Source: Boswellia sacra (taxonomy: Eukaryota > Streptophyta > Magnoliopsida > Sapindales > Burseraceae). From it: a stretch of 64,000 nucleotides of DNA. The stretch lies in the NCBI GenBank assembly GCA_013180625.2, contig SNVD02011507.1:806001-870000 (forward strand), given 5' to 3'. Below are positions 45,961 through 59,289 of the stretch, one piece after another. The translations under genes and the position numbers were made by a program. The number at the start of each line of letters is the position of its first letter. Position 1 is the first letter of the stretch. The notes under the pieces were generated by a model. That model was not told where the DNA came from and ran no database searches. It was given only the letters and a program-made list of their open reading frames with translations.

Positions 45961-47944
45961 TGCTTTTGCTGTGTCCTCTCAAGGGTTTCCTATTTCTTAA
46001 AAGCCAAGAAGAAGACGAAGAGCTGACTATGCAAGCCTTGAGGTAGCGCTAAGTATTGTTAAGAGAGAGAAACGGAGTTTAAGATGAAGCATATGTTTTC
46101 TTGGTGTCCAAGAACTATCTTGAAAGTTAAGCTGATATTTTCTTGTGGTGCTGGAATGAAAAGTGATGTTTTTGACCTTTTTTTCTCCTTTTTCCTGTGC
46201 AATATAAAAGGTTGTACGCTTTTAATCTGTTTGGGGAGACGATGGGGATTCAATTCATGCATCATGTTTGTCAAAGTTGTTGTAAGCTGCCGAAAGCTTT
46301 GAATGGTAGACACTCGACTGGAAGTTAAAATCAAATTATCTTCTGCTATTATGCAACTAATCCCGGTCACATATTTCATTGAAATTATCTTTTCAAAATT
46401 TAATTCCTTTAATTAAATGGGCGAGAAAAGACAAAAAAAAGTTTGAAGTTTTGATTACCAATCACCCTTGCTGAAGAAGCAGAAGTTGTCCTCGTCTGTA
46501 ACCAGTGCCGGTAAATGATGGTAAGAAGTAAAATTGCACAAGCATAATCTCAGAATTTATTAAAGATATTAATGACTTTTATAGAATATGCCAACTTAGT
46601 AGGTTTGTTATGTTAATAGTATAGTGTTTAGTAAGATGCTGAGATGATGATGATGTTCGTGATGACACTTTAATTAATAGGGTTTATGCATTTGAAGCTG
46701 TTTTAGAAAAAATAAAGGGTCAGTTTACAGTATATTCATTATATTGGTACATCCATTTTTTTTTTTTTAAATTATAAACGGGATTATATAATGTTAAAAA
46801 CAGCTGTTACTATGATATTACAATAACACTCCATTAATATCTGTATTCGTCTTTCAACTATATTGTAACTATTCCCAGAAATAAAAGGAAGGAGTTCATG
46901 AACATCTCATTTTCAGTTGATATGGACACCAAAGCCGATATTTAATGCTGTCTTTTTCCAAAGAAGTTGCTGGAAAGTGTCGCAGGCTACGCTCAGCAGA
47001 CAGAGCAAAGCAATCATCAACAAGAACGGCGTACAGCAGTTTTGTCATTAATCATTTCTTAAAAGCTCTGCTGTATCATCTAATGTTCACAACCACGAGT
47101 CTCCTGCCCCTAATTCACTTCATCAATTTTCAAAAATAAACACAGAAATTCTTGAGTTTAACTCCTTGATGAACCGAACCGAAATCTATGGAAAATTGAT
47201 TGCCCCAAATGGCTGGACAAGCAGAAAATATACGCATGAAGACCAGACATCTTAACTGAAACAAAATATACAAACGCAAGAATAAATTTATCCTATATGA
47301 TTCAAACATGAAACAAATATCGCACCTGAAACGATAAGGGGAGGGACAACGTCAAGCAAATTGTAGCATCGGGTGGTTGCAGCGATCCATCAAATCCAAT
47401 CTTTTGAATAAATTCATCGAAGTGATAGCAGAGAGAAAAAATCTGGTATAAATAACATTTGAAACTAACGCGAGAGACAAAAATTGTGCAGCCAATACAG
47501 TCCTGTGGCATGGTGGTATGCCGCCACGCAGGCTAAACTCACTGGCACGCACCAGCTAGGTCACCAATGTTAAAAGATTAGATAACACAAAGAGTCTTAA
47601 GCGTATGAATTGGAGAAATGGCTAAGGCAAGTTTTGCTAATCACGGAAACTCTTCTTACAAAATGGCAGTTTCAAAGGAAAATTGATCTTACTCATCATT
47701 ATAAACATTGTCCCAGTGTCAAAAGATTCTTCCCGTCATTAAATCAATATTTGTCAGTTGAATTGTAAACCTTTTGCCCCTAGAAATGAGATTTGGACAA
47801 AAAAGAGAAGGCAAGAATTCAATACACTTCTTGTCCCTATCAAATAAATAGACACACTTCTTGCACGTAAGAGCACTTTCTAAATTGAAAACTTTATGAA
47901 GAGACATGTAAGCATCCTGTGAGCTGTTTTACAAACTCTTCATA
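45961..47944. other. Intergenic region between COL and CHYR genes
   Basis: About 2 kb between two minus-strand genes. The right end must hold the 3' untranslated region of the RING gene, and the left end the promoter and leader of the COL gene. Short open frames (46084-46302, 46945-47139) have no recognisable product. Confidence 0.5.
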
Positions 47945-50900
47945 TCACTCAACATTTTCCTGATCAGGTGTTGCAATCCTTCGAGTGTTATATGAACTGC
48001 ACCGTCTGCACTTGTGTCCTAAAATGTGAAATGGGGCTTCGCTGGTACTGTTGCAGTCATTGCAGAGTATCGAAACCTGCAGCATACCCAAGTCAAAAAG
48101 TAAGCTGCTTAGAATACACTAACGTGCTTACACCAGTAGGATCTCATCAAGCAAAAAAACAAAGGTAGCTATCAGTACAAAACTAAGAATCATTTCACAA
48201 GGATTTATAAGATATACCTTCCACTATAGTAGTAAGTTGGATAAAGAAAATATGAAATTAATATGAAAAGTACAAACGAATTCACTATTTTGATGTTCTA
48301 ACTCTAGACTGGAAAATAAAGGACACAGGCAATTTGTAATAATGACAGAACTCACAGAAATTAAAAAAAAAAAAATTCAGCCACCATTAGAAATCAACAT
48401 TTTTTTGCAGAAGCAATCAATCGATGCAAGGGTGACCACTGCATGTTCTTAGCAAGCCAAGCAACTAAAAAAGAGAGGGATGGATGAAGCTATTACATCA
48501 TACTGGTACTCCTCAGGCATCTTATTAGCTTCAACCTGTTGAAAAAAAAAAAAAAGACCACTATACCATGTCAATCTTGTAGCTAACAGTAGTGAGATAA
48601 ATAATTATAAAAATCAGCACAAGAAGCACATTAAAAATATTTTTATTCTATACATGTACTTAAAACAAAAAATTCGCTAGTTTTAACTAAGGATGTCAAA
48701 ATCAGGGTGCTGGTGCATAAATGTTTACGCACCTGCACCGAATAAAAAAAACTCTTTTCCGGTCTCCGTAAAATCCCCAGATTTTTCCGGATTTTTGCAA
48801 GTACGGATAATTACGGGTTTTAGAATGCAACACCCTCACTTGGAAAAAATCCCCAAACTTTCCCCGCTTTTTTTTTTTTAAAATTTTTCAGGCCTTTAAA
48901 TTGTATAAATAATATAATGTTGCTAAAAAGACTAAAACGCGCGGTGGTAGCAGTGGTGAAACCCCTTATGGTGTTGTGTGGTGACCCAGGTTCTTATGGT
49001 GTTGTGTGGTGACCCAGGTTCGAGTCATAAGTTTGTAGGAAATGTTAGTTTTAATTAAATATACAAATAAATTCATTAATTAAAGTTGTTTGTAATCATC
49101 AAAGCAAAAAAACCATTCGGTCCAATGGTATGTGGCTGAAATGCAACCTCCAAGTCTTGGGTTCAAGCCTTGCATGTGACATATTTTTCACCAAAAATGG
49201 GCTGGGTTGTCCGGGTGTGGGTCGGGGACTGGGTTTTCTCAGCAATACTGCCCCGCACTACACTCAGGCCTGTGTGCACTCAGAGCCCCCACCCTCGGCC
49301 CTGAAATCCAGGGTTTTCCCCGGCCGGGCCATGCCGGTAAAATGTGGGTAGCCGACCTAACCGGGGAAAAATGCCATCCCTAGTTTTAACCTTCCAAAAA
49401 TTTATGGAATAGGCATGCACTACACTCAGGCCTGTGTGCACTCAGAGCCCCCACCCTCGGCCCTGAAATCCAGGGTTTTCCCCGGCCGGGCCATGCCGGT
49501 AAAATGTGGGTAGCCGACCTAACCGGGGAAAAATGCCATCCCTAGTTTTAACCTTCCAAAAATTTATGGAATAGGCATGCGCACATATTTACTGTTCAAG
49601 AGTATCCAAGACCTTACAGAGATTCATAATTTTACAAGGAAAAGTACCAACCACACTAAATAGTTTAGCCCGAAGAATAAAATGCCATACCTCCATGTCC
49701 AACAGCCGCCAGTAGTCAGACATGTTGAGCACTGTCTTGGAGCAAATAGGGCAGCGATGCCTGGGCGATGGAAAATCCCATAGTATAACTATACAGTAAT
49801 TGATAAACTCATCCAAAAAAATTTGAAATTAGATCTGAAGTTTACTGATTTTGGTCAGCCATTTCAAGAAAGCAATCTGCATGCATGGTGTGTCCACACT
49901 TCATAACTGTTGAGCCTTTAACGGAGTCAAAAAGATACTGGCAGCATAATACTTATTGTTAGGCTGATAAAAATTCCAGTGACCAGCGACCAATCATGAT
50001 AGACAATAGTCAAATCTCAAACCTCATAACAAACAGGGCAGTAGTTCTTCATAGAGTTCTCCACACATACATGATTATCGCGTACGCTTACCACATAGCA
50101 AGATCCTGCACTCTTATGATACATTACAAGGGAAAAGCTATCTATTAAAGGACAGCCATTCACATCACTCTCACCCACTTAACTCTTGAAAAAAGGCATT
50201 GAGATAAGACCAAATAAAATTTCATGCATGCATCAAGACCAAACTTTATATGGGTATTTATTCATTTATTACCCAAAATTACAATGTCCAATAACAACCA
50301 AAGCATAATAAAGAAATCAAAGCACTTTGAAAATAAGGCTTATGTTCAACGCTGAACTGTGACATTTGCAAAACTTCATTCTGTGCTGCATTAATGTTTG
50401 ATGATTAAAAGTATATACATTTTGCGAGGTGGCTTTTACTCAGAATATCTGAAACCTTTCATAGCTCCACTAAAGATAATTCAGTTGCCCCTCCAGCTCT
50501 CTGACTATTATATACTATAAACACATTTTTACTCGGAATATCTGAAATCTTACATAGAATCTTAAAAAAAACTACAACAAGAAACCGCCCAACTAGCTTC
50601 TCATTGTCAATTGTCTTCTCATATATATTTTTTCCCAAATTTCAACAGCTAGGTGAGCAAATAAAATGTCAAAGCTATGAAGGAAACTTGACAAAGTTAT
50701 AGTACAATTTCCGCATTCATCAACAATTAAGTTCCCCATTTAATCCTGCTGATAATCAAGACATGTCAGATTTGAACTTCTATTCTTGTAAATTCAAAAC
50801 TCTATTGGTTGGTCTTATTACAACAATTTCCCTTGCCTAAGCACATCCTACCAGCTAAAAGGTTTTTGGCCTTGTAACATAGAAACTTACTCCTCGTTTT

Positions 50901-52969
50901 ACCAAGAACAGAATCTTGATCTTTATTCCCTAAATATTTAAGTCTGAAAGAGTGAAATTTTTTTCGCGTCTCAAAAAGTGAAAGTTCATATTCTTTAAGG
51001 CTTAACAACAGTATCTTGAATGTTTCAGAATCTTCTGTCTTCCATTTCTGGATCTTTAACAACAGCATCTTATTCGTTTCTACCATTTCTGCTTCTTTGC
51101 CAGCTTGGACAAGCTCTAACCGAAGAGAAGTAAATGAAAAACTCAACATTCTAGTTTTTTTTTTTTACTGGATCAAAAATTCATGATCCCAGTTATATGT
51201 GAACGGGTAATTATTTCCTCAGAGACGAATTTAATTATTCTTAGATCTATTGTAATTAGGAAAATATGAAACATAGAGAATTACAACACATGGGAAGTTT
51301 TACCTGTCATAACTTAAAATGAGTCCCTTTACATGTTTCCTAGCCTTCAGATTAAACAGATTACCCCAGATTCAACATAAGATATTGCAATTTTTTGTTA
51401 TTTTATACTAGCGCAGCGTCTATAGTATACCCAGGCAAACAACCACTACCAAACAAAACTAAGAAGCTAGTATTCCCCAAAATTCTAATAATAAAAATTT
51501 CTTTACAAAATATTTCCCTTTTTCTTTTGTTTTCTTTTTTTTTGTTTTTTTTTTTGTATTTTATTTTGGGTAAACAACAAAACTTTCACTAGAAAAGAAA
51601 AGAGTAGGTGCAAAAAGTGTACAAGCTGTGCACAAGAGATCCACCTAATGGATAATAAAAAAAAGGTATCCTTAAAGGCTTTTCAGACAGTAGCTGAAGG
51701 AGAAGTTAAAAAGATGAAAAAATACATCTACTTCAAAATTCACTTAAATAAGGGGAAAATTTTGAAAAAAACAAAAGAAAGAAAAGTTGCGTTAGTCAAT
51801 AGTGACTAATTTATCACCTTCTGATGCACACATCTGCTTTTAACAAACTAAAAAGCCAAGCTGAAGATATTGCAACTACAAGGTACGTAACAATTGAATT
51901 ACAGTAACAACCACATAAACATTCTAAGTTGGTAACATACCACACTTCTGACAGTGAAAGAATTGATCACGACCCCCAACTCTGAAATCACAATTAACAT
52001 CAGACAACTTATTTGTCCACAGAAGGCACATAAACAAACAAATAGAAACAGATTGAAGTAGTTATAAAATGCATCATACAACTGGGCACTAACCTACAAA
52101 TCCCACAATCATGACAATGAAACTGTCCCTTGGAAATCTGCAATGATCAGATCAAGAAGACAGGAACATGATATCAATTTAAAAAAAAAAGAATAAACAT
52201 AATTAAAAATTCAACTATAGCACTAACTGCATGAAACCAATAGTCTTACATCATCATCATAGAATTTGCATATGTCACAAAAGTATTCACCCAATTTGAC
52301 CCCACAGTTAGAACAAATTTGAGTGACCTACAAAACAGAAGAATATTAATCGTAGAAAGGGCATCCACTAACACAAGATATTTAATAAACAGACAAGAGG
52401 GTAAGGAAAAAAAAAAAAAGAAAAGACTAAGATGGTTCAAAAACAAACCTCCTGCTCAGTATTGCAAAGTGAACAAATAACCTGGAAACAGATTTGGATA
52501 ACAGGAAAGTAAGAGATAAATAAAAATATAGAGAGAAAATGAAAGAATTGAGAGAAGAGATTAGACACACATGCTTAACATTTTGCCTGACAAGTTCGTG
52601 ATGATCTTTGGGGTTGCTCAGCGAGCTCTAAAATCAAACACAAGACACCCAACCACAATCAACCAAAAACAAGTAAAATATAATATCGAAACATAAAAAT
52701 TAGAGGAGCTAAAAAGCGTGTTACCACGGCCTTGTTATGGCAATGGCGACAGGGGAAGATCTCATCGCAGCAAGGAGCACGAATTTTGCAGCGTCTCTGG
52801 TAGTGTTCGCATCTAAAACCAAAACAAAAACATCATCAAAAAAAAAAAAAAAACCTAAAAAGGAGGAGGAGGAGGCGTAGATTGTGAGAGGAAATAAGAA
52901 CCCGTATTGTGATTTTCCAACATCCTCCTTTTTGGTGGGAGGAGGGACAGGGTGTTGTTCTACTTCCAT
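47945..52969 (-). CDS. CHY-zinc-finger and RING E3 ubiquitin ligase (RZFP34/CHYR type)
   Basis: Predicted RING-type ubiquitin ligase of the plant CHYR/MIEL1 and animal PIRH2 (RCHY1) family. Twelve minus-strand exons (52969-52902, 52812-52725, 52627-52571, 52481-52449, 52327-52250, 52137-52094, 51981-51941, 50105-50023, 49937-49846, 49760-49691, 48535-48497, 48076-47945) join in phase to 274 residues. The CHY finger spans about 20-95 ([40 protein letters not shown]). The CTCHY finger spans about 96-155 ([29 protein letters not shown]). The RING-H2 spans about 158-203 ([28 protein letters not shown]), with all metal ligands seen. A C-terminal zinc ribbon follows (CNDC and CRRC). Relatives regulate ABA and drought responses and MYB turnover; substrates here are unknown. 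Intron 10 holds an hAT-like element and a 162-bp duplication. Confidence 0.93.
48688..49382. mobile_element. hAT-like non-autonomous element in CHYR intron 10
   Basis: The exact 8-base repeat GTTTTAAC flanks the block (48680-48687 and 49383-49390). Ends are imperfectly inverted: TAAGGATGTCAAAAT at the left, AAAAATGCCATCCCTA at the right. It is much more GC-rich at its right end (CCCCGGCCGGGCC) than its surroundings and has no transposase frame. The element lies between exons 10 and 11 and leaves the splice sites intact. Confidence 0.82.
48965..49020 (+). repeat. 28-bp tandem duplication inside the hAT-like element
   Basis: Two identical adjacent 28-base units (48965-48992, 48993-49020), each beginning CTTATGGTGTTGTGTGG and ending GACCCAGGTT. 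The second copy runs into GGTTCGAGTC, a pol III B-box-like string; TGGTAGCAGTGG upstream (48946-48957) resembles an A box. Confidence 0.9.
49255..49578 (+). repeat. Perfect 162-bp tandem duplication
   Basis: Copies at 49255-49416 and 49417-49578 are identical by eye, from GCACTACACTCAGGCC to ATGGAATAGGCAT. The unit joins the right 128 bases of the hAT-like element to 34 bases of flanking intron, including one target-site copy. So it arose after the insertion and is recent, or is an assembly artefact. Confidence 0.93.
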
Positions 52970-53346
52970 CGTTGATGCAAATGTTATTCTTAGGTTACCT
53001 AACCTTAGAGACAACCAAACGGTGATAAGACGGTTTGCCAATGATTCGATTATTGTTTCATATTTCATACAGATACAGCTTTTTCTGTTTTAGGAAATGC
53101 GGGATTGAGAACTTAATCACATGGGCTGCTGACCACTAACTCCAAAGCACTTCTCCAATCTTCTTCTTCCACGCGTCTTTCTGTCTTTCTTTCTTTTCCC
53201 ATTCTATGTTGTACACTTGAATAACTTTATGTATTATTTAGGGAATATTCATTTCAGTATTTTGTATTTATTTATTGTTTTCTCATCATAATTGGCTTTG
53301 GAGATATAACATTTTTTTTCATATTTTGTGATCAGATTCGATTAAT

Positions 53347-53378
<32 letters not shown>

Positions 53379-54070
53379 GGGGAGAGAGAGAGAGAGAGAG
53401 AGAGAGTACCAATTTACAACATTTCCTTTCTATGTGATTAGCAATGAAGCTTTACCCCCTAAATGGCGTGTAGGCCTGTTGATTCTCTAGCGCAAAAACA
53501 TTAATCGATTGGGACATTCTTCTGTATTTTTGATGATTCGATAACCATTCCTGAAATTATTCTCATTAATTTGTCTTCACAACGGCTTGGTCCTAAACGA
53601 ATGCACGTGCTAGTCAATATTGGCTTTGGGTCCATACTTTACTGGTTCACAATTTCTTTTGTACAAATTGCCGCTAATCAAAATATGATTCCATGCAGAA
53701 TCTACATTTAGCCAAAGTGCAAGGACAAGCAAAATATGTGGACACTTCTGGTTAATGTTTTTGCCCATGACAAACACCTGCAAACTCACTGTCCTGGTAG
53801 ATATGATGATTTTGCGAATCTGATAATGATCATAACATGAACAACACTCAACAATCATAATAACAGAAGCAGCCTGCATGCAGGTTTGTGGCATTTAAAA
53901 GTGACAGTTAAGGAGTAGTTCAAAATTATATGAACAACACTCAGATCAATCAATTACAACAATGAAGCAGCCCGCACACGTACAAGGCAATTTGAGGTTT
54001 GAATTTAGGGAAGTAGAAAATGTCAAATGCCAGTCCCCATCTCATGAAGCCACAAAGCATTCTCCCCAAT
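52970..54070. other. Intergenic region between CHYR and MUB genes
   Basis: About 1.1 kb. It holds the promoter and leader of the CHYR gene, microsatellites at 53347-53406, and the 3' flank of the MUB gene. The minus-strand open frame at 53610-53894 has no recognisable family. Confidence 0.5.
53347..53406. repeat. (ATAC)n and (GA)n compound microsatellite
   Basis: About six ATAC units, a short TA run, then about 13 GA units. It lies roughly 380 bases upstream of the CHYR start on the minus strand. Confidence 0.9.
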
Positions 54071-56533
54071 TTAAAGGATAGTACATGAGCATGAATTTTG
54101 CTTCTGCATCTCTTCCTTGTTCTTGTCTGCAGGAACCAAAGAGTAGAAAGGGAAAGGATAAAGGAGGGATGTTAGTTCATGTGTGGTAAGTACAATAAGA
54201 GATGTACAGTCAACCAATATCACTGCAAAAAAGGTTAAATAATAGTTGCCAAATTATCAGAAGTCAAGCTCATATCCATCATTGCTCAACAAAATTAAAG
54301 TTGGCTCTCTAAAGGAATAAAAAGGAGACAGCTTAAGTGACCTTTTTAAGAGTTCTCATATCTATGGTTTGAATACTTACAAAGACCTTGAACTTCATTG
54401 TTTACAGTAACTGTTAACTTAAGTGTTAATCTCAATTTCTTAAGAGCTGATAATTTGTGTTGCATTCATTTGATCTACTTGTTAGTCCTTTTTACCAGTT
54501 TTTTGCTCCTACGAAGATAGAGTAGTGCTCTGGTGAACCATAAACTTTCAGGACAGTTTAATATATAAAGAGGTCATCAAGGTATGCGGTGGTCGATTAT
54601 AGGCAATCTTAAAGAGAAGTAAGAACTCTTCAAGCCCATGCTATATCAAATTGGGAAGAAATTTGAATTATTTTCCATGAAATAAAGCAAAAAAGCAATA
54701 TAAATGAAATACAACAAAGAGAAATTTTGGTCTTCTTCACTTTCACAACTCTTTAAATAAGCCACCCTAGATTTTTTTAAATAATTTAACAACAGATGCA
54801 TTTACAGTCCAAAAGAAATTTGAAGAGGGAAAGGAAATCAGATGTAAACTATATTATACAACTTATCAACCCCAAGACACTGAAAATAAAGAAAAATATT
54901 ATACTTCACAGATATAAGATAAGAAATCCAACAAACCTGTCTTATTTTTGGCAACAGGAGGTTGAATGACAACGTGCATAGTAATAACACCGCTAGGAAG
55001 GTCACCCAAGGTTACTCTTGAATCAGCCAGTGTCTTGTTATTCTCCAAAATTTTACCAGCATGTATAAGTTTTATATCATTTACTGACTTGGGTGTGGTT
55101 GTTTTATCTGTATATGCAAAGATTTCATTAAATTTTCAGATAAAGAAATACCACCGAAAAAAGAAGGATATCTAAATTCTGTAATTTTGCATAATCAAAC
55201 ATCATACATATGAAAATCTAATAAGTTGAAAAAAGAATTTTTCTAGTGTCATATCAGCTCATTAATAACCATTTTTGCGAGATTCACGTATAGCAAAACT
55301 CTTGATTATAAAAATGATCATGGTCGTAAAAAAAAAAAAAAAATACAAGCACACCCATAGTATGGTTTATGTAGTCTTGGTGAAGAGCACACAACAATAA
55401 AAAGAAGAAGACAAAAAGAATTAGGATTCCCAAGTTCCAATGTTTCTAGTCTTATAAGATATTAAATCCATGATAGAGGATACTAGATAAGCCTGTTTCT
55501 CACAAATCATATATTTGTCAGGTTCCAATGTTTCAAGTCTTGCTTTTATTTCCTTTTCCTTATTATCAGGTGTATTTTGCTAATTTTGAGTTTTACTTGT
55601 TAAGGTATTTGCTGCAACTCAGTTAACAGGTTATAATTCGGTTTTACTTAAGTAATGGTCATTATGCATGCTGAAAGATTGGTGGTTCAAGATTATGTTC
55701 TTCATTCCGAAATCCGTTCATAATAATGAGAAAGGTCTACATGTACACTTCTATGCAAGGGTTTTCAATTGAGTAAGGGATGAGACAAGTTTAAGTGATA
55801 TTTTCAGCTAGGACCTTCTGTGATTTGTGATGCAATTATCCCCCAAATTTACTGCGGAGGAATCTACTAATGGTATAGAAATTTATCAAATCTTCGCATC
55901 CTTCCTCTACCTCCTTCAGATAATGGTTCACAGCCTCAAAAAAAACCCCTATAACTCTGTTTTACTGTTATATATTGGTCTTAAAAAACCATCTTAGCCA
56001 TTATGCTATGACAAAACCTAAAATCAAACATAATTTCTGCAATTGAAACTATGAGATCAGCATAAGAAAAACAAGTACACAATGGAAAGAAATCTGTAGC
56101 TGTTTTCCTACATCACCTCAATTGCTATCTTCAATTTTGAAGAAAAATCTCTCTAGTTCGAAGCAATATCACTAGCTGAACTTCAAGTTCATGCAGCATG
56201 AGTCAGAAAATGGCAAACAGATAAACTGGAAGAAGAACACAAAGAAAGACCACAGAACACAAACAACATAAACCATCCTCAAATGCAGTTCGGATCAAAC
56301 AAATTAGATAAACAAAATAAAAGGCAATTCAATGAGTCTAACTATTTTGATTTCACCGTAAAAATCATGGTGTCATGCAAAGCAATACTTAATTAATAAC
56401 CTTGAGGCCACTCAGCAACTAGCCTTTGCTTAAGAGTTGCAACGGTGGTAGATGGTGCATAAGTACTATGGCCTATATCTGTTCCATCATAAATTCGAAA
56501 CTTAAGCTCAACACACTGCTCTCCTTCAGCCAT
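54071..56533 (-). CDS. Membrane-anchored ubiquitin-fold protein (MUB)
   Basis: A ubiquitin-like protein that is not conjugated; it is lipid-anchored to the plasma membrane, where family members recruit group VI E2 enzymes (UBC8 type). Three minus-strand coding exons, 56533-56401, 55107-54937 and 54126-54071, give 119 residues. The ubiquitin fold covers about 8-95: VELKFRIYDGTDIGHSTY, TTVATLKQRLVAEWPQ, SVNDIKLIHAGKILENNKTL and VITMHVVIQPPV. The C-terminus NSCSCTIL has a CaaX box (CTIL, Leu at the end, favouring geranylgeranylation of Cys116) and an upstream Cys114 that can be S-acylated. An in-frame ATG at 56578 would add 15 residues (MYYIGFASWEKVKGA). I prefer MAEGEQ because known MUBs start just before this strand. 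The leader probably has further exons near 57000-57400. Confidence 0.93.
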
Positions 56534-57480
56534 AGCGCCTTTCACCTTTTCCCAGCTTGCAAATCCAATGTAATACAAAACCTACAGATTTAGTCCCAGT
56601 TCCAGAAGTCCGTCTCGCTCTACTCACCTGCACAAGAACCCACATACACAACTTAAATCCAAGATTTACACATCACTAACTGATGTGTTGAGAGAAATGA
56701 AGCAAAAATAGATATTAATAATTTCTCTCCTCATGACACTTTTAAATCTCTGCACAGGTTTTTTTTTTTTATTTTAATTTAAGAAAGCAACTTACTACCC
56801 AATTCTTTTAATTATTATTTTCCTCTAAATGGGAAGATAAAATAAAAACGAGTTATGACAAAATTATCATATTTTTGTATTTATAACTTCTTTTAAACTA
56901 AACTTGTATCATAAGGTAGATTTCTAAATAAACAAACTGCTCGTATCTTCTCAGAAATTTTGGCAGCAAACAAAAACTAAAATCAGAAGCATAGATAAAA
57001 GAGAAACACAACACGAGCTTGATCCAATTCCACTTAAACGAACCTCAGTGAATTTGATAAAAAGCGTGTTTGGAGTGGAAACATGCAAAAAAGGTACATC
57101 TAAATCAACTGCTGAATAGCCAAACCAATCCAACAAGCACTTCATATGATCCAACCACTCTCACGCTCACTCAATTCCTGCAAACAAAACGCACTATCTT
57201 CAACACTAACAAAACCCTAAATTACACAACAAACTCCAAAAAAATAAAAATAAAAATAAAATTCCCGAAATCCAAAACCGACCTCAAATCCCGAACTCCA
57301 TAAAAATAAAAAGAATAAAGAAAATAACAATACCTGATCATGAAGCCATAGATTGAATTATTAGGGTTTACAGTCTTCGAGCTACAGTGTCGATGCTTTA
57401 TTACTGGTTTGTCACTTAACTTTCCTTCCACGATCTTTCTTCCCCTCTGTCCTTCTTTATTTTCTTTTCTTTTATGCGAA
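56534..57480 (-). other. Probable leader exons and promoter of the MUB gene
   Basis: Minus-strand region before the MUB start. It includes possible leader exon material (the block at about 57310-57470 ends in pyrimidine-rich DNA typical of a plant promoter and start region) and an AT-rich intron-like stretch (56760-56930). The exact leader splice sites were not resolved. Confidence 0.4.
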
Positions 57481-59280
57481 ACTCTCAGTCCCCGTCTGCC
57501 TGTACGATAAGATGGGGATTGTATTTATATTTATGGTTTTTTATTAGGTGAGCTCTAAAAATCTTTACGCCATTGGGCTCCCAATCACAACGAGCCGCGT
57601 AATGGTGTGGTGGGTTTGTTTCTCATTCGAATGACGAAGTTACCCCAAAACCGACGCTGTAGCACTTCGTCCAACTCCAGCGTGGCAACTTGTGATTGAG
57701 ATAATAAAAAGACTAGCTAATGAGGAGAATGTATCGGATTAGAAAGCAGTAGAGGATCCGACGGTGTAGATTTAGTTCAGAAGTTTACTTGAAGAGGCCG
57801 TTGGGTCCCTCCTCCACCGAAAATGCTTCATTAAATAGGGGAATAAAGTTATAAAAAGCCGTTACTGTTAGTTATGGTAGTCGAATACTTACGAGAAAAA
57901 TGTTACTCGAAGTCGAGTTCGTTAGCTAAAATAATAGAATTTCAATAAAAGATATATAATTTATGAAGATGAAGATTTTCGGTTTAATTTAGAGTTCTTT
58001 ACCAAAAAACCGACGAAAGTTTCATTGGAGCAAGCACTCTGTATCACATTAATTCAACCATGTTGAAAATGAAAGGAGTCATAATCTGTGGTTCAAGTGC
58101 ACATACAAACAATCATTGGTGCCAAAGAAGAAGATAAATACAGATCCATAGAGGGAGGGGTCAGTTCACCTTGCCAATAAATGGTTGTTACTGTCAGTCA
58201 TAGTCATCCATCGAATCTCGAATAATTGAAATCTTGGTCCAGATTCCAACTTCGAAATTGGAGTAGCCATTCCAATAAAGCTAAGAGAGAATATATGGTG
58301 GAGCAAAAGTTGGCAATGACATGCGTATGATTGATATTTGATGTATATTGCAATAACTCACCACACCGGTGAGCAAAGAGGGCCGGAGGCTGCAGGTGGG
58401 GTGGTGGAAAGTGAAATATATTGTTTTATTGTTTCTACACAGATTTCGTTTCAAAGTCATAAATTTTCCGATGTCAAATCTGATTAGTTCAAGCGACAAA
58501 TTCTGAGTAGATCTATAGTTGTATTTGCTATTACAACGAAAGCGTAATGTGAAAACAGAGAAATGAATTACGATAATATGAATTCCCAATAGCATGTTTC
58601 ACAGTTTCATTAGCACGTAGGTTTGATTAGGAGATTGATGGGCCAGGCTTGATTATCGAAAACAAGGGTTTCCATGACTCAGCTCTCCATTAGAAAACTT
58701 GTGTGCCTTTCTTCTCTGTCAATAGCATTTATATCCTTGTCTTCATGTGTAATCAAGGGAATCTGCCCTCAAATTCGTGCACAAATCTCTTTCGTTAATT
58801 CGATGGACATTGGTGAAAGCGTATAGTATCTAAAGATGTTTGATGCCATCTCTGTCAGTTCAATCTGGAGATCCAATGTCTTCCATATCTCACGTAAAGT
58901 GACGGGAACCAGTTCCTGAATTTGAGTGCCTGTAAGACTCAAGCTGTCATAATTTCACAATCAAATGGATCCATGCATGAGGGTTTATTCCCATTGCAGA
59001 TATTTCTATGCTAATTCTGTTTTTTAGGAATGATGTTTAATTGATCTGATGACATTTTTTACGTGTTTAGAGTCACTGCAAGTATTTTTCTTGATTAGTT
59101 CGTTAAACTTAAAAAATGTAGCAAAAATTGCAAACGCGATCTGGTATTACTTTAATTAACTCCACGTTTTGTTCCTTTTCTTGAACCATATTCTCTTCTC
59201 TGCTGTTGCTCTTCTGTATAGAAGACACTGTAGAAGCGTATATGACTTCTGCCGTAACTAATTATATTTGTGGAACTGAT
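57481..59280. other. Intergenic region without recognised genes
   Basis: About 1.8 kb. A minus-strand open frame at 58281-58595 has no family. Composition is near genome average with no clear repeats. Confidence 0.45.
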
Positions 59281-59289
59281 AAAAGCAAT

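Noticed and set aside
49130..49351. 73-residue GC-rich frame in the CHYR intron
   Set aside because: It lies inside the hAT-like element and is read through its noncoding GC-rich end.
56534..56578. Earlier in-frame start of the MUB gene
   Set aside because: It would add MYYIGFASWEKVKGA, which is absent from known MUBs; the stretch probably spans a leader splice acceptor.
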